NCBI GenBank assembly: GCA_033032865.1
Contig: JAWHQI010000328.1
Span: forward strand, 620,001-684,000
Direction: 5' to 3'
From: Dactylorhiza incarnata
Taxonomy: Eukaryota; Streptophyta; Magnoliopsida; Asparagales; Orchidaceae
Length of the DNA: 64,000 nt
Part shown: positions 9,508 through 21,206 of the stretch, one piece after another
Layout: each line of letters begins with the position of its first letter
Numbering within the stretch: the stretch's first letter is position 1
The notes under the pieces: generated by a model
Told to the model about the DNA's origin: nothing
The model's input: only the letters and a program-made list of their open reading frames with translations
Databases searched by the model: none
Position numbers and translations under genes: made by a program

Positions 9508-9959
9508 TGTTGGGAATGTTTCCCTTCAATGTTCCCTAGATTTAAAAATGCACCACATACAATGCTAAATGCATATTGTATTTGATAAACCATTTTATAT
9601 CATGTCTATACAGGCTTAAGTCTTTCCAAGTCTTGGAATAGATCTTTGGTTTTCACTGCCAAAATCAGCTAAGACAACAGTCTGGTCTCAGCTGAACCGT
9701 TGAGACGCAGTTGTATAGCCGCTGAAAAGAAGTCTGTCTCAGCTGAGCTGTCTATATAGGAAATCGCTGAGAAGACTAACTGTCTCAGTGGATCTGCTGA
9801 GACGCAGGTTATTTTTTTCACTGAGAGAGAAGCCTGTCTTAGCCCATCCACTGAGACAGATTCAAATATGAATGTTAAATTAGCGTGATCTACTTTTGGC
9901 GCAAGTAACAAGAAAGCAAGATAATCTTTTCTATTCTTGTCCATGCTGTGACTAGGCAT
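9508..9959 (+). repeat. Partial LTR H, related to LTR E
   Basis: It starts TGTTGGGAATGTTTCCC and resembles LTR E over its first ~100 bases (TGTTGGGAACAATGCCC). It carries an array of GTCTCAG...CTGAGAC hairpin words at about 9670-9865. Element C cuts it at 9960; its right part is not in the window. CACAT at 9503-9507 would be one half of its target-site duplication. Confidence 0.75.
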
Positions 9960-11144
9960 TGTTGGATCTTGAGGCGCCCATAGAGGGGGGGGGGGGTGAA
10001 TAAGGGTTTTAGAAAAGTTTAAACTTTTATAGAAAATGTTTGTGATTTTATAAGAAGTAGATTGAATCAAAAGTAAAGAGATAAAAATTATAAATGAAAT
10101 CAATTTTATTAAGAAAGAAAAGACATGATTATCATTTATAAAATTGATTACAAAATCTGATTTCTATGACGCTAGAAATTGAAAGCGAAATATGAAATAC
10201 TCTTTTCGTTTTATATACTGACTCTTCTCACTAAGAACCGGTAGGCTTTAGCCGATCTCTCCCCAAATACGGCCTCAAGCCGCTCTAGCCCTTCTATCCC
10301 CAAAAAGGCCTCGAGCAACCCCTAGATCTACTCCCTAGACCCAGTCGCCAATATGAGGTGAATTCCTCCCTAAGTCCTACCCAGACCTAGTCGCCAACAG
10401 GAGGCAAATTCACGAACCGATTACAAAGATAAATATAAAATACAAAAGACAAATATAAAAACTCCCTATGAGGTAATCTGAAGGAGACGCCGAAGAATCG
10501 TTAAAGATCGATGAAGTCAAAGCGTGCATTCTTCGCATTGAGTTAGCATGTTGATCTAAGCCTCCTTTGATTCCTCCTTTTGAAATTTTGTCGGAGATCC
10601 TTTGTGGTCTGGAAATACGGCCCTCACAAGTAATTCAGAGTGCTGGAATAGGGCTCCTTAGCATTAGATTGTGGAGAAGACAAAATCCACCTATTTATAG
10701 GATTGTACACTAACGCCGACGTTAAAGATAACGTCTGGCGTTGGCCTTGTATAGAAATATTTCGATGGCTCGGATCTTCAAAATAGGAAGGAGATTCTGC
10801 ATCTTTGGAAACATTCATTTTAGGCAACCTTAATGCTGACGTTGAATCTAACGTCTGGCGTTGAGTCAAATCATTCCCAAAATGCTCCTGCAATCACGAC
10901 AGCTTCCCTCCATGCCATTTTCATCTTGGTGGGAACGAAAGTCAACGCCGGCGTTAAGAGTTAACATCGGGCGTTAGTTCTCTTCCATTCTTTTCAGCTT
11001 GTGAGCAAATTCAGACCAACAACAGTAACCTAGTGTCATCTTTATTCAAACCTGCATGCTAAAAACACAATGGCAAACAAGATCAAATATAAGTAGGATT
11101 TATTATTCTCAAATCAAAAGGATGCGGAAAACTGTGTTCTAACA
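9960..11144 (-). repeat. 3' LTR of element C (1185 bp)
   Basis: On the minus strand it runs from TGTTAGAACACAG to AAGATCCAACA. A TATA box (CCTATAAATAGG) is at 10690-10701, a palindrome array upstream of it at 10705-10970, and a C-tract of 12 in the hairpin near 9975-10005. Confidence 0.9.
10705..10970. repeat. Palindrome array in U3 of LTR C
   Basis: Repeated words TAACGCCGACGTTA, TAACGTCTGGCGTTG, AACGCCGGCGTTA and TAACATCGGGCGTTAG. The core is AACGCC/GGCGTT instead of the GCGCTAGCGC core of LTRs A and G. Confidence 0.82.
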
Positions 11145-11160
11145 ATCTCCCCCTTTTGAT
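11145..11160 (-). promoter_or_regulatory. Polypurine tract of element C
   Basis: The minus strand reads ATCAAAAGGGGGAGAT directly before the 3' LTR. Additional purine runs (AAGGGGGAGC about 11282, AGAGGGAGC about 11320) lie just upstream. Confidence 0.88.
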
Positions 11161-12184
11161 AATAACAAATCCAATATAGATAAATCAGATTCATATATAA
11201 GAGAGATGTGTTTTTAGAAGGATATATGACACTAAGCAATATAGACACAATAATAAGAACTATAGATTGTTTAAAATGTGCTCCCCCTTAGTGTATGCTC
11301 CCATAGACTATATTTATGCTCCCTCTTAATCTAGTGAATCTTACTCCTTTAATCATTAAGATTTATCATTTTATTCTCCCATTTTTGTTATTAGCAAAAA
11401 AGGGTGAAGTTGAAACAAAGCTAGAAGAGAGAAGACAAAAGGGTGAACATAACTAAGAGAGGATTAAGAGTTTTGTGTAAACATAAAGTAAATCATGATC
11501 GAGCTGAGGGAGAGAGTTGCACAGCGGAAAAAGATATGATAAGCGTGAAAGAACAACATGCCATTTTTTTGTTTTACTAAGTGAATTCTACCACTTGCTT
11601 TTTAAAGTGAAATTTTTTAAGAAATTTGTAGGAAGAAATGCAATATAGTTTGACAAGCACAAGTGAAGAAAAACCTTAGAAGTAAGCATGATAAACCATG
11701 GTAGAAGAAGGATCAAATTAGAAATGCGGAAAGATAAAACATAGTTATTCGATACTTTTGAAAAGAATTTTTTTGTTGATTTAATTTGACACTAGTCTTT
11801 GCACATTTGAGCATTTAACTTTGAAAATTTTCATAACTAATAGGCAAGCATGATTTAACATATTCAAAAAGATAATAGCTACAATGTAACAAATTCGGAT
11901 TTCAAGTAAAGAAAATAATGTAGAAATCATGCATTGCAATCTAGTGCTTTTACTTAAGTTTCTAGAGAATTATGTAATTTTGCATTAGGATCCAATTTTC
12001 ATGAGTATAAGCTTTATGAAAAACAATGATGTGTGCATAAGGTGTTTTGATAAAAGTATACAAGTGAAATAATCAAAACACATGACATTTGTAATGAAAT
12101 AGTAACAACAATATTAAGATTGTAATCTTATAATTACTTTCACACATCAATTTTAGAATAAAATTTCAAAGCACATAAACGGAG

Positions 12185-12435
12185 TACAACTACCAAGGTG
12201 TTTCACCCACACAATGCTCATTAAGACTTATCAGGGAGCGAAGTAATGCTTGGGGGATCACATAAGCATTTTTATTTTATTTTATTTTATTTTTAGTGAT
12301 CTAGTGTACAAATAGAAGTGATAAGAGAGAATGTATTTGCACAAGACACTTTACAATTCTTTCCAAGGTGCTCTACCTCACAATGCTCATTAAGACTTAT
12401 CAGGAGGGTGAGTGGTGCTTGGTGAAGTTATCTTT
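12185..12435 (-). repeat. Conserved block CR2, two diverged copies, element C
   Basis: Both copies contain CTGATAAGTCTTAATGAGCA. In element sense the first (12435-12340) continues into GAGCACCTTGGAAAGAATTG and the second (12262-12185) into CACCTTGGTAGTTGTAC. Element G has the same pair in the same order at 57260-57505. Confidence 0.85.
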
Positions 12436-13804
12436 GGCATTTTATTTCATATATTTTTTTCAGTTTGGGCCAAAGGTCTCCGAATTCACTTGTTGTTGCA
12501 AACATGAACTATATTGAAATAACACTTCTATGTGTGCAAGAAATTTATTGTTTGAAATACGGTGTACGTAATATAGACATACAACTTAATATATTAAAAT
12601 TATTACACTACACAATCATGCATGACTAAGTTTATGAGCACATGTAGATTACCAAAATAGTGAGTGTAAGAATCATTGATTAACATAAAACATTACGTAT
12701 ACTTAGAGGCATGCTAGTAAATCTTACACAATTTTCTATACACTATTTCATTGCACATAATCAGATTAAGGTCAAGGCGTGACAAGATAAAACAATGTTT
12801 AGGAAATTTGAAATTAAAATTAGACATTGAAGAAAATCTTTAAGTGTATGCCTAAATCAATTTTGACCATTTGAAACAAAATGACTAAGAAGTTTGTTCT
12901 TGTGAATCCTTATAGTTAAACCATAATTTTGTAAATATTTAAAGCAAAACAAATAACAAAAAATATATTTTTGATCATTTTGAATTATTTGAATTTTTTT
13001 ATTTTGGAAGAAAACAAACGAATCCAAATCTGAGAAAACAAACATTGAAAATGCATGATAAAAATACCATAAATAGTGTTGAGAAATCATAATTTCAATT
13101 TGGCCAAAACACCTAATGCCTGGTGTTAACTTCTTAACGCCCAAACAGAACACTACTTTTTTTATTTGTGAAAAAAAAATCTTTTAATTAGAGTTGTTCA
13201 AATAGGCCTTCTTAATGTAGAAATTTCAGACAATTTAAGGATGATTTGAAGACTCAAAATCGTTGAATACTTTTTCAAAAAAGGTTGTAAAATTATTTTT
13301 AAGAAGGTTAATTCAAATAATGTAATTAAGATTGCATGCTGACTGTTCTAAGAGATATAGAGATCAAATATTGTTTAGCGTCAAGATATTGGAAATTTGG
13401 CACAAAAGACTAACGCTTGGCATTATCTTCTAATGCTGGTGTTAGAGCCTAACGGTAGCATTATATCTTAACGCCAATACAGTAGATGATTTCATGCATT
13501 TTTAAAGAAACTCTTCTTTGAATTTGACTTATTATGAAGGGGCCTTCTTAGTGTAAAAATTCCAGAGAATTTGGAGATGATTAGAAGGCTCATTAAGCAT
13601 GTTTTATTTGTTAAAAGAAGGTTTATATATTTTTATTTGGTTTTCAAATATTTGTGTTTTATGATTTCATTAAGGCTCAAAAATGATAAAATATGCAAAA
13701 CACAAGAGAGGTATGTTCAATAAACCCAAGAATGCATGAATAATATGATCATAAAGAGTGCATGCAAAAAATATGATATAAGTATGTCCTAAATTATAAT
13801 ACCC

Positions 13805-14065
13805 CAACCATATGCCTACACACTAGCACCATACAAAGTGACGGATGGGCATGAGGAGCTGCACACATGCCGTAGGATGGGGTGTTAATCCCATATGCAC
13901 ACACTAGAGAGCGCTCAACCTAGCACGCTTTCCCCCCAGTGCCTCGCAAGGCCTCACTGGAAACCTCCCCGGTTAAGGACAAGACATGTCTTAGAGGTTA
14001 GGTCATCTAATGCATACAATCCTACGCCCTCACGATAGTGAGACACATAATGTGGGTAAATGATC
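13805..14065 (-). other. Conserved block CR3, element C
   Basis: A GC-rich island containing, on the minus strand, GGCCTTGCGAGGCACTGGGG, ACATGTCTTGTCCTTAA and CAGCTCCTCATGCCCATCCG. Near-identical to 58478-58715 of element G despite strong divergence around it. Confidence 0.88.
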
Positions 14066-15194
14066 ATGGACCTCCTAAGCATTTTGTCCTATGGAAACAA
14101 TTTATAAACTTTGGCTTTTTATGAGAGATTGATTTCTAATTATATTTTAAAGCAACATAGTTATTATGAGTTTTAACTTTTAATTGTTCTACTTTAAGAT
14201 GGATTCATTATGGCATTATTAGATGACTAGCATGAAAGATAATATTTATTTGTTGATAATGCTAGAATGATGAGTTTGAAAGCAATGTTATGCCATAAGA
14301 TTAATAGAGTTAATGTTGCATGTATTCAAAAATAGTATTTCAATTTTTAGACCTAGAATAAAGTAATGATTCAATTTGATTTGCTCTTATTGTTATTAAG
14401 ATGATTCTTGGATTTACATATAGGTGAGATACATGCACACACAAAACATATTTCATTTATATAATTATCATAATCACAAATCATATGTTAGAAGCAAAAA
14501 AGGATCTTTTGTAGTTATATTTAATGTTTGAATTTTAGAAAGATAATATAAAAACTCGTAGTTATCATGAATTTTAAGTTCCAAATTTTCTATTTTATAT
14601 TTTGGCAAGATTATCAAAACTAACAATGTATGCGATTAGCATGACAACTAATAATATTCATTAGGTGACAATGTTAGTACGATGAGTTAATATTATGCCA
14701 TAAGAATAATGCATGTTACTTAAATTGATGGAGATTCAATTTGTAGACCTAGAATTAAGTGATGATTTGATTTATTGATGTCAAGGTGATTCTAAGGTCT
14801 AGATATAGTAAGATACATTAAAAATTGTGAACCTCCTTTCATAATACTCCTACCATGATATGAAGTTATAATAGCCAACATATAAACCATAATTCATAAG
14901 TATGATAAAAGTAGTTGATTTAAGATAATTCTTGATAGATCATGAATTATGATATATGAATATAGAGAATTTTATCATGGGATATCACAAGATCATGGTG
15001 GCGAGTGTGAATTCAATATTCATTCTCTTCAGTTATGATAATGTTTCTTTCAATATGTCTTTTGTGATTTTCCTTGTAAACATAATTTTCTAAAATCACA
15101 AGATAATGATAATTTTTTTTTCGGTCATTGCACGAATACACATGAGTCTATAATTTATTTGATTTTTGCTTGGCTTTAATTGGACTTAACAATT

Positions 15195-15290
15195 TAGAGT
15201 GTATCTTAGACTTCCCGAGGTTTATGTTGTGAGGGGTTCTCCCAGTACTAGGAGATGTGATAGGGTGACATCCAAAACCTTCCCTTCTCA
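15195..15290 (-). other. Conserved block CR1, element C
   Basis: Minus-strand motifs CACATCTCCTAGTACTGGGA, GAACCCCTCACAAC and CCTCGGGAAGTC match element G at 56665-56765. Confidence 0.8.
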
Positions 15291-15941
15291 AGATATTTAA
15301 GTGTTATTGGTTCCTACCCATACTAAATATTTAAAACTTATAGACTAAAAAATTGTCGAAAAAAGAAAAATTGAGATAACTTCTAAACGGAGTTAAATTT
15401 TTGCATTTTATGGGTCAAAATGAACTCAAACGAGCAAAGCTGGTTTGCCATTGCATAGAGCTTCACGACCTCGTCCCGAAAAGCTATTGTGGGCGAAATT
15501 CTAATAAGCGATCAAAAGTTAAGATCGTTTGAAGTTTAGGTCAAGATCTCGCATAATTTTTTTTTCTTTTTTGAAAAAAGATACCAAAGGCCTATATTAT
15601 AATTTATTTAGTTTTCAATTCTGGTTTTTAATATGATAGGGGCTATCAAATGATGAAAGGATATTAAATTCATAAGCAAACACTTGCACATTTTATATAT
15701 TTAGCCAAGCCCCCTAATATTCCTCATAAATCCATATTTTTTAGCAATTATTTCATTGATCTTGAATAAAACAAATTTAGTTTTCAATTTTTATTGGTAA
15801 TATAAGACATTTATTGGTAATGAATTTGAGAGAGATAGATAGGTCATCAAAATAAAAAATGATTTTGAATTTTGATCAATTTGATTTATTAACTCATTAA
15901 GTTTTAAGAGATAAAATCATATTTCCATTAATCATGATAGC

Positions 15942-17228
15942 TTAAAAATAAGAAAGAAAAAAAAGACATTGAAGCATATCATGAAGTAGAAATTTGAATA
16001 TTTCATTTTGAAATGATTCTACGTCGTGCATTTGATGATACCTAATGAATAAGAGTTTTAGGTATCCAAAGGGGACCAAGCGTGGTGGTTCCTTTAGGTA
16101 CCCAAATATAGCAAGATGAGTTTTTGGGGGAGATGAGTATGAATGAACCCTTTCAAGTGAAGTTAATGTTTCATCTTTTATTTTGGGTCTCCACTCATAC
16201 TTAGGTTTAATATTATTTTTATTCAACAAATTTCCATTGTGAATATTCATATTTTGAAGTTTATAATTGTGATGATTATTTTTCATAGGAAATTTGTGAA
16301 CATTTAATTTTATGTTGGGAGAAGATTGATGTTGTAAATGATAATGTTGATAGTATTTTGCAATTTCATTTTCAATCTTTTTGAGTTTATTATTTCCATT
16401 GTTTGGCTTATTCAAATTTTGAGAATTCATATTCAACTTGCTTTTACATATTCCTTGATATTGCGAATTCATGTGTTGTGAATTATTATTCATAATTTTC
16501 ATAAGAAAGTTGATTTTTTATTTTAATTCGTCATTTTTGATCTTAAGATTATGCCTAGCTTTATTATAAGCTATTGTGCTATTTTTAAGAGTGGAAATAA
16601 TTGAATCAATATAATTTTGATAGTAATTTCTTAGTTCCTCGAATCTTTCATCCATTTCTTTAATTTCAATTTTATAGTCTTTGCACTTAGCACAATTACT
16701 TTTAAGAGATGAATTTTCTAACCATAATCGTTCATTTTGTTCTTTTACACAAAGAAGCTCTTTTTCAAGTTTCTTGTAATTTTCTTTTAATTCATTATAT
16801 TTGATACAAGGTGAAGCAGTTTTGATTAACGAGCATGAGTGAGAGTGATCAAGCATATCAATTTTTGTTTCTACATTAGACATAGTTTTTAATCTTATAT
16901 TTTCTAAATGTAATTTCTTATTAGCAATTTTCAATTTATTCATTTTACGTTTAGCAATTTGTAGCATATGTAATGTGTAAACGAAATTTGTCACAAAAAG
17001 AGAAGATTTCGATTTCCTTACATTGCTATCGGAAGAGGCAAGATTTGAACAAATTGTTCCTTTGACATCTTTTTGGCACTCCACTTCCAAAGATAATATT
17101 TCTTCTACTCTAACTCTCGATGTGCACTTCATTGATTCATCATGAGAGGAGCTTTTGTGAACATCTGTGCAAGCTTGTATGTTCTCCAAGTCTTGCGTTT
17201 GTTCCATACCTACAGAAGGAGAATCATA
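15942..17228 (-). pseudogene. gag: Gag-like coiled-coil protein of element C, C-terminal portion
   Basis: Two neighbouring frames (17228-16518 and 16502-15942), separated by a stop near 16515, correspond to the middle and end of the element G protein. The first holds TYDSPSVGMEQTQ, a basic helix (RKMNKLKIANKKLHLENIRL) and a long coiled coil with LWLENSSLKSNCAKCKDY and KIEIKEMDERFEELRNYY. The second is Asn/His/Lys-rich and carries one copy of the module KFPMKN..NGNLLNKNNIKPKYEWRPKIK. No CCHC knuckle is visible. The first codons of the 17255 ORF belong to LTR E, not to this gene. Confidence 0.83.
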
Positions 17229-17233
17229 AGTTC

Positions 17234-18819
17234 TGTTAGGAACAGTGCCCTGCAATGTTCCTGATCTGAAGAAGTGCTCAGCTCAATGATAAATGCAAGT
17301 TGTATTTAACATTCCATCCAGTTTATGCTTGCAGAGATTGACAACACATCATGTACCTTAGTTATTTAACTAAGTACCATATCGTCGACAAAGAATGCTT
17401 ATCGTCGTAATGATGAGCAACGCAACCGCTGAGACACGGCAAGATCGTCGAGCTCAGAAGGAAGATCGACGACCGCTGAAATTTGGCGTGTTCGTCGAGC
17501 GCAAAAGGACGATCGTCGAGCTCAGAAGGAAGATCGATGACCGCTGAGATTTGGCGTGTTCGTCGAGCACAGAAGCAAGATCGTCGAACTCGGAAGGAAG
17601 ATCGTCGAACGAAGGATGGCAAGTTCGTCAATCGCAGAAAGTTGTTCGTCGAACGCAGAAAAGACGCAGTATCGTCGACTTCACCAAAGTGGTCGTGTCG
17701 TCGAGAAAGAACAAACATCATCGAAAAGAACGCATGTCATCGAGAGAACAATATGATCACGACGACATGATGCAAGAAGGAAGATCGCGACGACATAGTC
17801 AGAGATAGCTTGTCGTTGTAATGATGCAAATATCTTCAAGACAGAATTCAAAATATTACGGACGCGCTGTCAGCATTTAATGCCACCGTCTGATTGTCTA
17901 ATCAGCGCGTGCTCTTAAGGAAGGGATCGTCTGACACTTAAGGCGCTTTTTCAGAAGACCGTTGGGGACCTCGCAGCCTTATAAAAGAGATAAAAGGTTG
18001 CCCTAACATGGAATCAATCAATCAATCAATCAATCAAAAAAAAGAAGCTTGCTATGCAAGAAAAAGAACGAGAGAAAGAATCCTGCCGCTCTTCAATAGA
18101 ACAGTGTATTCAGCGGAGAAGAAAGAGAACAAGATTCAAGCGTTCTCTAAAGAATCAGTCATCTTCATTGACTGAGAAGTCGCCGATCAACATCAGGCAA
18201 AAAGTAGAGATTGAAGAAGAACTGCGCTGTCAAAGATCTGAATCAGAAGAATCTTCTTCAACTCAAGTAGCAGATCTCTATCAGGCTAAGTTGCCAATCA
18301 CCATCAGGCAGAAGAAGCAGTTTTATTTACTGTTATTTCTTGTAAGGCTTGCGGGCCAATTTGTCTAGCTTGAGGGCTAGAGAGCTGTGAGGCTTGAGGG
18401 CTGGAGAACTATGAGGCTTGAGGGCCAGAGCAGTGCACTTGTGGGTGCGATCTGTCGAGCTTGCGGGCTAGGGAGCATTAGGGGCTTGCGGGCCTAGGGT
18501 GTTGGGACTTACGGGTCCGTGATGTAGGGCTTGAGGGCCTGAGTGTCGAGCTTGCGGGCTCGGGGGCAGTAGGGGTTTGCGGGCCTAGGCTGTTGGGACT
18601 TGTGGGTCCGTGTTGTAAGGCTTGAGGGCCTGAAGTTTTTGGCAGCGTTTGTCGAGCCTAGCACACTACTAGGTAGGCGCAGAGGGAGAGAGGACTACTC
18701 AAGACACCCGGTCTTGAGGAACCTCTATAGATCGTTGTGTGTTTTCTGTGTTATAGATCCATTAATCAGAAACCAACAACATCATAAAGGGGAAGAAATA
18801 AATTTAAAAAACCTATTCA

Positions 18820-18850
<31 letters not shown>

Positions 18851-18890
18851 GCCCCTCTAGGTGATAAAGTAGACACCCCCATAAACAACA
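17234..18890 (+). repeat. 5' LTR of element E (1657 bp)
   Basis: Runs from TGTTAGGAACAGTGCCC to ATAAACAACA. Contains a palindrome array (17395-17770), a TATA box CCTTATAAAAGA at 17977-17988, a downstream array of short GC-rich words (TTGAGGGCC/CTTGCGGG, 18340-18640) and a run of 29 C at 18820-18848 in the C-tract hairpin. Confidence 0.93.
17395..17770. repeat. Palindrome array in U3 of LTR E
   Basis: Tandem ~34-bp units built on CGTCGAGCTCAGAAGGAAGA and GATCGACGACCGCTGA; GAGCTC and GTCGAC-like cores are self-complementary. The units explain several overlapping ORFs on both strands, which are not genes. The 3' LTR copy is at 23285-23710 with a different unit number. Confidence 0.88.
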
Positions 18891-18892
18891 AG

Positions 18893-18904
18893 TGGTATCA
18901 GAGC
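18893..18904 (+). promoter_or_regulatory. Primer-binding site of element E
   Basis: TGGTATCAGAGC two bases after the LTR; perfect match to the initiator tRNA-Met type site. Confidence 0.93.
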
Positions 18905-18908
18905 TAGG

Positions 18909-20655
18909 TTGTCCAAAGAAAAGCTTAACAGCTTGAACAGATCTGGCAGCGGGTGTCTAAGGATCATTAGTATGGAGTCAACAATAGCCATGTGTTGTAG
19001 AGAAAATTTTCCCCTGTGGAAAGTTAGAGCAAAAATATTCATGGAGGCAATGGATCCAAGAATGTTCTTGGTTGTTCAAAAAGGTCCCTCCATGATGATG
19101 AAAGAGGAGACTCTTCTTGCCAGCTTGGACAAAGAAGCAAGAAGCATTCTAGCTGGTGCGGTAGATCTAGCAACACACCAGAAGCTGAGTCGTTGCACAA
19201 CAGCAAAGGATATGTGGGACCTCTTAGAAGTCCTCATGGAAGGATCAGGGGAAGACCTTGAAGAAGAGACCTCTCATGAAGAGGTATGCATCAGAGCACC
19301 ACTGACTACTTCAGACAATGAATCAGAAGATGATGAATGCTCTAGAGCAGGAGAAAGGATAAGAGCACCCCTGTCTCCTACAGATTGTGACTCTGAGGAT
19401 GAAGAGGTTCTTGGGTTGATTGCTCTATCAAATGAAGAAAATCATGATGAATCGCATCATGATCAGGTATGCACCACTCACCCACCTTTACTACCTGTTT
19501 TATTTAAGAAGACCAAGAGTGCATCAGAAAATTGTTTATCTTCTGAAGATGATGCAGAAGACTGCTCATCATGCAACAATAAGAACCATGTTGATCTAAT
19601 AGAACAGTTTGGTGATCTCTTGGAGGCTCTGAGAAAGAGCAAAAGGCTTGTTAAGGAACAAGATAGGGAGCTAGAATCTCTCAGACCTTTTAAGGTTGAA
19701 TCAGATAGCAAACTGGGTATGTCCTACAGCAAGTACACCGATCCAAATGAGCTCAACAAAATCATAGACAAGCTTTATGATGAAAGAAGCCGAAGGGAAG
19801 AACGTATCAAGAAACTTAAGAATGACCTTCTTAAGGAAAGATGCTTGGTGGCTCAATTATCTAAGCCCAAAACTGTTCTGCCCATCATTGACACCTTTTC
19901 CTCCTATAAAAATAGGAGGGGATTGGGTTACAATGAAGGGGCAACAGATCATGGGAATAGAAAAAGGGGCAAAACTAAAGCAAAGCCTCACACCACCATT
20001 CAGAAGGTTGTGCTTTCCCTCAAACAGGTATGATCAGGACATCGTCCATGGTCACTGGATGAATGGAAGCACCACTAGTCATGAAAATGCTCCTGACTAT
20101 GGGATGAGAAAGGGCATGGGGTTGAGTGTATTAAAGGCTCCTCATGAGGAAATTCAAATGGCCCATCATGGACCATTTGTTTTTGGTGTCCCAGCCCCCA
20201 CTCTCAAGGATAAAGGGGCAACATCTTCTCAATCACCCTCAGATGAGAAGCAGACTAGTAGCCCCAGTATAATCAACTCTCACTTGATCATATCTGATGC
20301 CATCAACACCATGTCAGCCACCAAGCTGACATCTGTTGCTGATAAACAGATAAAGTTAGGAAGAAATGATGATACTAGAGCAGCTAGTCAGCGCTTGACT
20401 AAGAGAGATCGGAAGAATGCTGCTGTATTCTCTACTGAATATACTTCAAAAAGTGGTCAGAAAAGAAGGTACAACATCCATGAGTGTTGGTGCTGTGGCA
20501 AAGTGGGACACTTTGCCATTGACTGTTGGCACAATCCTAGTGTTCCTGGTGCAAAGGTGATACCTCCTGGAAGGGCTAAGGATAGTAGAAGAATTCCCTA
20601 TTATACTAACAAGAACCTAGGACCCAAGTCACCTTGGGTTCCTAAGGGATATTAA
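18909..20655 (+). pseudogene. gag: Gag of element E (one frameshift, capsid region shortened)
   Basis: The first frame (to 20033) probably starts at 18972 (MESTIAMCC), as the upstream Met at 18909 is within the PBS leader. It contains NFPLWKVRAKIFMEAMDP and TAKDMWDLLEVLMEG of a copia capsid. The usual following capsid segment and first zinc knuckle are absent; the chain passes straight into acidic Ser/Glu/Asp-rich sequence and a coiled coil. A frameshift between about 19990 and 20033 leads to the second frame (to 20655), which carries the knuckle CWCCGKVGHFAIDC and the tail SPWVPKGY. The WVPK tail is shared with Gag of A and G. Confidence 0.85.
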
Positions 20656-21206
20656 ATATGTCTTGCAGGGTAGTCCATTTAGCCAATAAAAAGCAAACAA
20701 GGCTAATGGACAGTAAGTGCTCCAGGCTCTGCTCTGGACTAAGAAAAGCCTACCACATACCAAGGTGCACTAATCTAGGAGGATCTAGAAGTAATGATAA
20801 GTGGACATTCCATCGAGGGGGAGCCACTAGCTCAAGGAGACTTAGACGCTAAGGTGAAGGTAACCATGGTAATGTTTAAACTCATCTTCATCTAATATTG
20901 TAAAAGTAATTTTCAAAAACCATATCATCGGAATGATGATTGGTATCATTGAAAGATCTGCATCACGACGATATCTAATCATCAGCGGTCTCTTAATTAG
21001 ACCTAAGCACAATGTCTACAGCTAAACTCGAGTTGATTAGACATTTAAATGACACTTTGACTTCCAACTCTGGGAGTATAATTAAGATCAAATGTTTCGG
21101 AAATTAAAACATTCTCTACATTAGCCCTAAAAGGCCATCGTGTTCTCCACACCCTCTGAGAGTGAACGAGTAGATCGTGCTGAAACCCTCCTGGAACACG
21201 TAAGAA
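20656..21206 (+). other. Spacer between gag and env-like frame, possible protease remnant
   Basis: The short stretch RLMDSKCSRL (near 20697-20726) resembles the protease signature YLDSGCSRHM in degraded form, as expected if nearly all of pol was deleted here. The rest is unrecognised. A purine-rich CGAGGGGGAGCC is at about 20814. Confidence 0.45.

Larger units (their letters stand above)
11161..15941 (-). other. Noncoding internal region of element C (4.8 kb)
   Basis: AT-rich with no supported coding sequence. Three GC-richer blocks are conserved with element G: CR1 (15195-15290), CR3 (13805-14065) and the CR2 pair (12340-12435 and 12185-12262). LTR-type AACGCC words recur at about 13105-13140 and 13410-13480. 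Confidence 0.75.

Noticed and set aside
17362..17808. Several 66-119 aa ORFs on both strands, repeated at 23249-23704
   Set aside because: By-products of the CGTCGAG palindrome array in LTR E; present in both LTRs.
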